DNA from: Microbotryum silenes-acaulis | Taxonomy: Eukaryota; Basidiomycota; Microbotryomycetes; Microbotryales; Microbotryaceae | Length of the DNA: 64,000 nucleotides | Assembly (NCBI GenBank): GCA_003665825.1 | Contig: QPFY01000011.1 | Span: 558,001-622,000 of the forward strand | Direction: 5' to 3' | In this document: in pieces, positions 59,553 through 64,000 of the stretch | Position numbering within the stretch: the first letter of the stretch is position 1 | How the letters are laid out: every line of letters starts with the position of its first letter | The notes under the pieces: model-generated | Seen by the model: only the letters and a program-made list of their open reading frames with translations | Told to the model about the DNA's origin: nothing | Database searches by the model: none | Program-made: the position numbers and the translations under genes

Positions 59553-61540
59553 ATGCCGCCGAAGAGAAGATACAAGTCCAAACCGTCGGTCTACAAATTG
59601 CAGGTCACCTTCTGTGCCTCCGAGTCGCGGTGTGCTACGGACGTCGAACGCTTGGCCCAACTAGGGTTCATCTCTTCGACCGCTGTAATGCCGATGACCG
59701 CCTTCTCATTTCGACGGGTCGAGCAGGCCCACTCGACCCGCGCTCTCACCGGCTATGCGGACGGCCTCAAAGAGTATTACTCCCGTTGTGGGTGGGGTCG
59801 GGGTCACTATACGGGACATCCTTTGGTGAGTTTGGACGCCGCCATCGTTTCAGAAAGCCTGCCTTCCGCGCATGCAGGACAAAGACCTTCCGAAGCAACG
59901 CGATCGACGAGTACCGCGCTCTCGAAACATGCGAGAAGGACAGCGGAGACCTTCTCGTAGGCACCGTCGATTCGTTCCAACAAGTGTCCCGCGTGCTTCG
60001 GGTCAACGTGACTTAATCAACCTTGTCACGACGTCACATTGGATTGCGTGCTTGCATACGACGGCAACTTTCAGCAAACGCGTGGGAAAACCTCGAAGCA
60101 CGACCAGATCGTTCCGGACATTTTCTTGGGTGAGGAAGAGGTTCAGGCGATGAAGGCCGAGGTTGAAGCTTCGGTGCGGCCGACCAAAAAGGTGAGTAAT
60201 GCCGCAATGCCGCTCTTTGCATTTGCTTTAATGGGATCGCTTACCTCTACACCCACCCACCCTCGTAGGCGTGCACAGAGTCGTGGAAGGCTGCCGACGA
60301 CGGAGCTGGCTGAACCTCGTCACGAGTAGTCGACACCGGACTCGTTGCCTGCGTATGCCGTCATGATGTAAACCTGAAAATGGTCAATCTTGAGAGGTCT
60401 GGTGAAAAGTGAGCGCAGAGCTGTCTGGCGGGACTTAGTCGCTTCCGCTTTCCTCTCCCAGTACTAATGCGCATATTCCCCTCCGACCACTCAGATTGTA
60501 CTATGCGCTTGCCATCCTCAAGCACATCTCAGAGCGCCTTCCTGAAAACGCCAAGATCGGAGTCTTATACGACATTGCTTGTAACTTCAAGCACCACATT
60601 GAAAAGATATGCTTCGATCACGACGCGTCCCTTCCTCCTCAGTCTCGTTGGCACAGACCAAATGCGCCTACTTTCCTATCATTTGTCACCAGAGGCAGCT
60701 CCTGCCAAAGCTTTTCTAGCGACTGGAGTTTGCCACGAACGTCTTCCATGCATACGCCCATATCTGGTCCTGCCAAGTCGAGTTCAACCCCCGCCTCATT
60801 CCGAACTTCGATTGTGGAGCGGGCTACGATCGCTCATTCCGCGAGGAGTAACAGCTGTGCGCGCCAAAGATCGAGTCGGTGAGGAGAAAGCGCGGATCGG
60901 CGCCGAGGTGCGGCAAGCTTTGGCTTGGATCGAAGATGAAAAGACTCGTATCACTAGTTGCCAAACACTTTGGACTAACGTTTCGGGTAAGTTTTCGATA
61001 CAGCATGCTCCAAATCACCTCTTATGTCGCCCTGACATCTTTCAAACCATCCCAACAGATACCCTTCCTGAATCGACCGACCCAGCTGATGCCAAGTCCA
61101 TATTCGGCACTGAAGATGTTGAAGAGATCCGAGACCGCGCGCTCATTATACTGGATCGCCGGATGGAGCTTCTTCAGCTGCGCGAATGTTCTTGGTCCCA
61201 GAACGACCATTTCTTCGATGTTTGGCTCGACACTCGCGGGCAGTCAGAGGGCGATTCCGAGCCCATGTCTCCTGCACTGTCAGAATTTCGTGGTTTACAT
61301 CAACGATTGAACGCGACGGGAAGAAGTGTCAAGAAGGCGAAGCATCACCAGCTACCTGCACATAATCGATCGGGAACACGCGGTCCTATGGAGACATCTG
61401 GCCTCGACAACTCGGCGCGGCCTCCACCGCTGGCCCGTGACGTCCAGCAAGTGCGGGTCAGTCAGGCGCAGATGGATATGAGCGACGAGGCTCAACTCGC
61501 AAAGGAGGTGGGGCCTATAACTCCTCGAGCAGGACGGTGA
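59553..61540 (+). pseudogene. KDZ-family DNA transposase remnant
   Basis: Plus-strand blocks follow in the order of the KDZ (Kyakuja-Dileera-Zisupton) transposases common in basidiomycetes. ERLAQLGFISSTAVMPMTAF and YADGLKEYY come first (59640-59790). Then CPACFG (59985-60002), LDCVLAYDGNFQQTRGKTSK (60039 on), ACTESWKAADDG (60269 on) and TGLVACVCRHDVNLKMVNLE. Then LYYALAILKHISERLPE and IGVLYDIACNFKHHIEK (60496 on), and FATNVFHAYAHIWSCQVEFN (about 60727 on). At least two plausible introns remain (60190-60268 and 60400-60494). In-frame stops occur at 60009 (TGA), 60311 (TGA) and 60849 (TAA), and frames shift before CPACF, so the copy is dead. The 60870-61540 frame may be its C-terminus. Confidence 0.75.
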
Positions 61541-63094
61541 GATGGGCAGCTCTTCGGATGAAAGCTACGGCGATGACTTTGCTGGTCAGGAAGACGAATA
61601 CTTCTCGGGCGTTTAGACCAGCTTCTGATTTAGATTGAATTAGTGGAGTAACTTGATGTTGAAACAATGGAAATGGTGTTTGCAAACTAACGTCGTCTCA
61701 ATTGCGGTGGGTGAGAGTAATATCACCGTCTCATAGAGAGAAATATTGTCAGACCTAATCTCTGGGCTGCGCCTGTCTTACTCCTGCCGGGTGACTTGCC
61801 GGGTGACTTTTCAGTTAAAGCGCATGCAACTGCTCGAGTTAGAATGTCTACCACGTGGAAATGGGTGAGTGGGTTTGATCAATATAGAGAATGTATCTCT
61901 TACCCTCGGACAGGGTTGAATAGCAAAGTTGGCATGTGCGTGCAAGCCCTTCTTCCGAACAAGATGGCTCGGCGGCTCTCTCTCTCTGAGGATTCCCGCT
62001 CGAAGGATTCGACTTCCTGCCATGGCGCCGCCAAAGACCCTTTGCACCGATCCCGATCCCTGCTACTGAGACTTGCGCCTGTTTTAAGAAGAGCTTGGTG
62101 TCAAGATCTGCAGATCAAATCTAGTCTATGCTTGACGGGGGCAGAAATGCTGACAATTCATTTTAGTGCAGCGAATGCAAGAATTCTCTCTGCTTTGAGC
62201 ACTCACCATGTGGCCTGAGGATTGGCGGCCTACGTCATTGATGAGAGGGAATGTTTATCAAGTAAGAGGTAGGTATGAGCGGCCATCGATCATGTCTCGG
62301 AGTCAATTGAGGTTTTCGCTCCAAGAGCCTGTTACAAGCCTAAGCCTTCCATGTTTTCACCGAACCTATTATCGCGTTCGACCCACCTCTCATCAAGCAC
62401 GTACTTTGTCGCTACTTCGCTACCTACGACTGATTACCTACGTGTTCTGCTCCGCTTGCGCGTTCAGGGGCTCAGATCAGTTCGCCTTCTTCTGGGAGCG
62501 CGCGCCGCTTGAAGTCAGCCGGCCCGGGGTCGTCACCGTGGCCCAGCAGCTCTGATTGGCACTTTGGCGAAGACCGAGCCCGGCCAGATGCAACCCTTGC
62601 CCGTTCACTTTAGTGCTAATAGATAATAAAAAGATGCTCACATACACTGCAATTAGTGGAAGCGTGTTGCGAATTATGTTCATTCATTCTTTGCTCAAAA
62701 AGTCACTTCCGGAAAGCAGACGCTCCGTCTGGACCACGGATCAGGGAGCACTCCATTCTCACTGGGCAATTCAACTCTACATAATACTTCGAAAACAACC
62801 CAGAACAAGAAGGATAATGTTTGTGAGCAGGATTACGTCACTGGCACATCCCACGTCAACAAGGAGAGGTCGGTCTCGAGCGGCCCAGGGGAAGATTAGG
62901 CACGAAGGGCAACGAACAATCACCCTCTCCGCCTTTAGTCACCAAGAGCCGAATGCATATGAAGCAAAACTATGAAATAACGAATGTGGTGGCCTGTGTT
63001 GTCCAACGAATTCTGGCCCTTCAACAGCCAAGATCTCCGCACCGCATGCGCGTCGACGAGTCCGGCTGGCGCTGAGAGCTCGGCCATCGTCATC
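61541..63094. other. Gene-poor stretch after the KDZ remnant
   Basis: No supported gene. 61600-61800 may be a decayed transposon end, but I could not match terminal repeats. ORFs at 61796-62218 and 62208-62555 resemble nothing I know. One Cys-rich snippet near 62160-62215 (CSECKNSLCFEHSPCG in one frame) is flanked by stops and could be a relic of another element. Confidence 0.35.
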
Positions 63095-64000
63095 TCACTC
63101 GCTGCCCTCGTCGGAGCTCGTGTTCCGAGTCCGCCGGTCAGCATCGCTGTCGCCGCCTTCATCGCCGTCGGCCATTGCCTGGTTTGCACTTGGCCCGATT
63201 ACCTCTTCCTCCAGTCTGAAGCTCAGCTCGCCTGCACGCAGCAATGGGATGATCCGAACCAGGTCTGGTCCCAACAACTTGAGCTTGCCACTCGGGCTTC
63301 GGAAATCCGCTTTGCGAAGGAGCGCGCCGCGCTGAACAATGATTCTGGTGTTGTCCCTGAAAGCCTTTACGTCATAGACGAACTTGGGTGATTGGATCTT
63401 CTCGCCGTCCAGCACGGAGCGTCGGCGCAGCGCGAACTCTGAAGACAGCGAGCCGGGTCAAAATTAGGCACCGTGTATGGAAGAGTAGGCAGGCTGCACT
63501 TCTTGTACTCACGGAACAGTTCCTTGAGGATGATGTTGTACCATTGGCATTTGGTCTCAACGTTTTTTGTCGGCCACGGGTGCGTTCCAAGCTGTGCGCA
63601 GACATTCGCTGATACATCCCTCCCTCCTGATGCGCGGCCTCCCTCCTCGTCTTGGGAAACTTGTGCGGCCCGCGACTTTTGGCGATCGCGAGCGGAAGGT
63701 GCAGTATTTGGCAAACCTGCCGCGTCAAAGACAATACCCGTGCCGTCAGGATTGTTCCCTCCTTGTTCGACCATGCTTGCGAGATTGTTGCTTGCTGGCG
63801 GAGCTAGATACGGGCCATCGATGCGTCCAGGATCGGGGAACGTGGGACGGTAAACTGGTTGGTTGGACGAAGCAGATCCCGGAGACGATTGATAGTTGTA
63901 CGACGCAGGATTCGAGATGGCCGTTACGCCAGCGGAAGTGGACGCTGAATCGGGTGCACGACGGTGTAACGTCAGAACAGACCGATGCTGTACGCGATCG
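63095..64000 (-). CDS. Unrecognised gene cut by the right edge (N-terminus missing)
   Basis: The minus-strand frame is open from the window edge to 63513 and joins in phase, across a GTGAGT-AG intron (63512-63439), to 63438-63095. About 275 residues are visible. The first part is Ser/Pro/Asn-rich. Then a segment with KNVETKCQWYNIILKELFQF and RRSVLDGEKIQSPKF looks helical, and a basic stretch and an acidic tail (DGDEGGDSDADRRTRN) follow. The helical part weakly recalls Myb/SANT-like DNA-binding domains found in basidiomycete and transposon-linked proteins, but I would not name it on that. The neighbouring KDZ remnant makes a mobile-element origin possible. Confidence 0.45.

Noticed and set aside
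62984..63391. 135-codon plus-strand ORF
   Set aside because: Antisense to the phase-perfect second exon of the right-edge gene; its hydrophobic run is the complement of acidic/basic codons.

Overview
This window is nuclear DNA from a fungus, most likely a basidiomycete yeast of the Pucciniomycotina (Microbotryomycetes-like). That placement is my inference from GC-rich genes cut by many short GT-AG introns, Ser/Pro/Ala-rich disordered protein segments, and Helitron and KDZ transposase remnants. There are no operons. Genes alternate in divergent and convergent pairs, and I rebuilt nearly all of them by splicing: donors are mostly GTGAGT, GTCAGT or GTACGT, and exon phases were checked at every junction.

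Left block, 1-13.6 kb: TRS120 (cut by the left edge) and BET5, two TRAPP vesicle-tethering subunits, are divergent neighbours. They are followed by an unrecognised Ser-rich protein, the kinetochore subunit MTW1/MIS12, a proteasome-assembly chaperone 4-like gene recovered antisense to longer spurious ORFs, and RPC34 (RNA polymerase III) with a large charged insertion.

13.6-19 kb is a gene-poor belt holding a frameshifted, truncated Helitron. Then come an orphan protein with an N-myristoylation signal (19-21.7 kb), the autophagy protease ATG4, an ARF6-type GTPase with a 13-base exon, and a FREQUENCY (FRQ)-like clock protein, which is the most interesting gene here. SLU7 (splicing) and TAF5 (TFIID) are divergent from each other. 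After them are a Vps3844-type ER membrane protein, a possible glycosyltransferase fragment, a multi-membrane-span protein fused to a DUF3431 domain, ELP6 (Elongator), a Zn2Cys6 transcription factor, FRS1 (cytosolic PheRS beta, whose start codon seems split by an intron), HIS5 and CIA1.

58.3-64 kb is again gene-poor. It carries a KDZ-type transposase pseudogene with three in-frame stops, and an unrecognised gene running off the right edge.

Most genes are housekeeping: membrane traffic (TRS120, BET5, ARF6), autophagy (ATG4), kinetochore, Pol II and Pol III transcription, splicing, tRNA modification and charging, Fe-S assembly and histidine synthesis. They form no single pathway. No tRNA, rRNA or CRISPR array was recognised.
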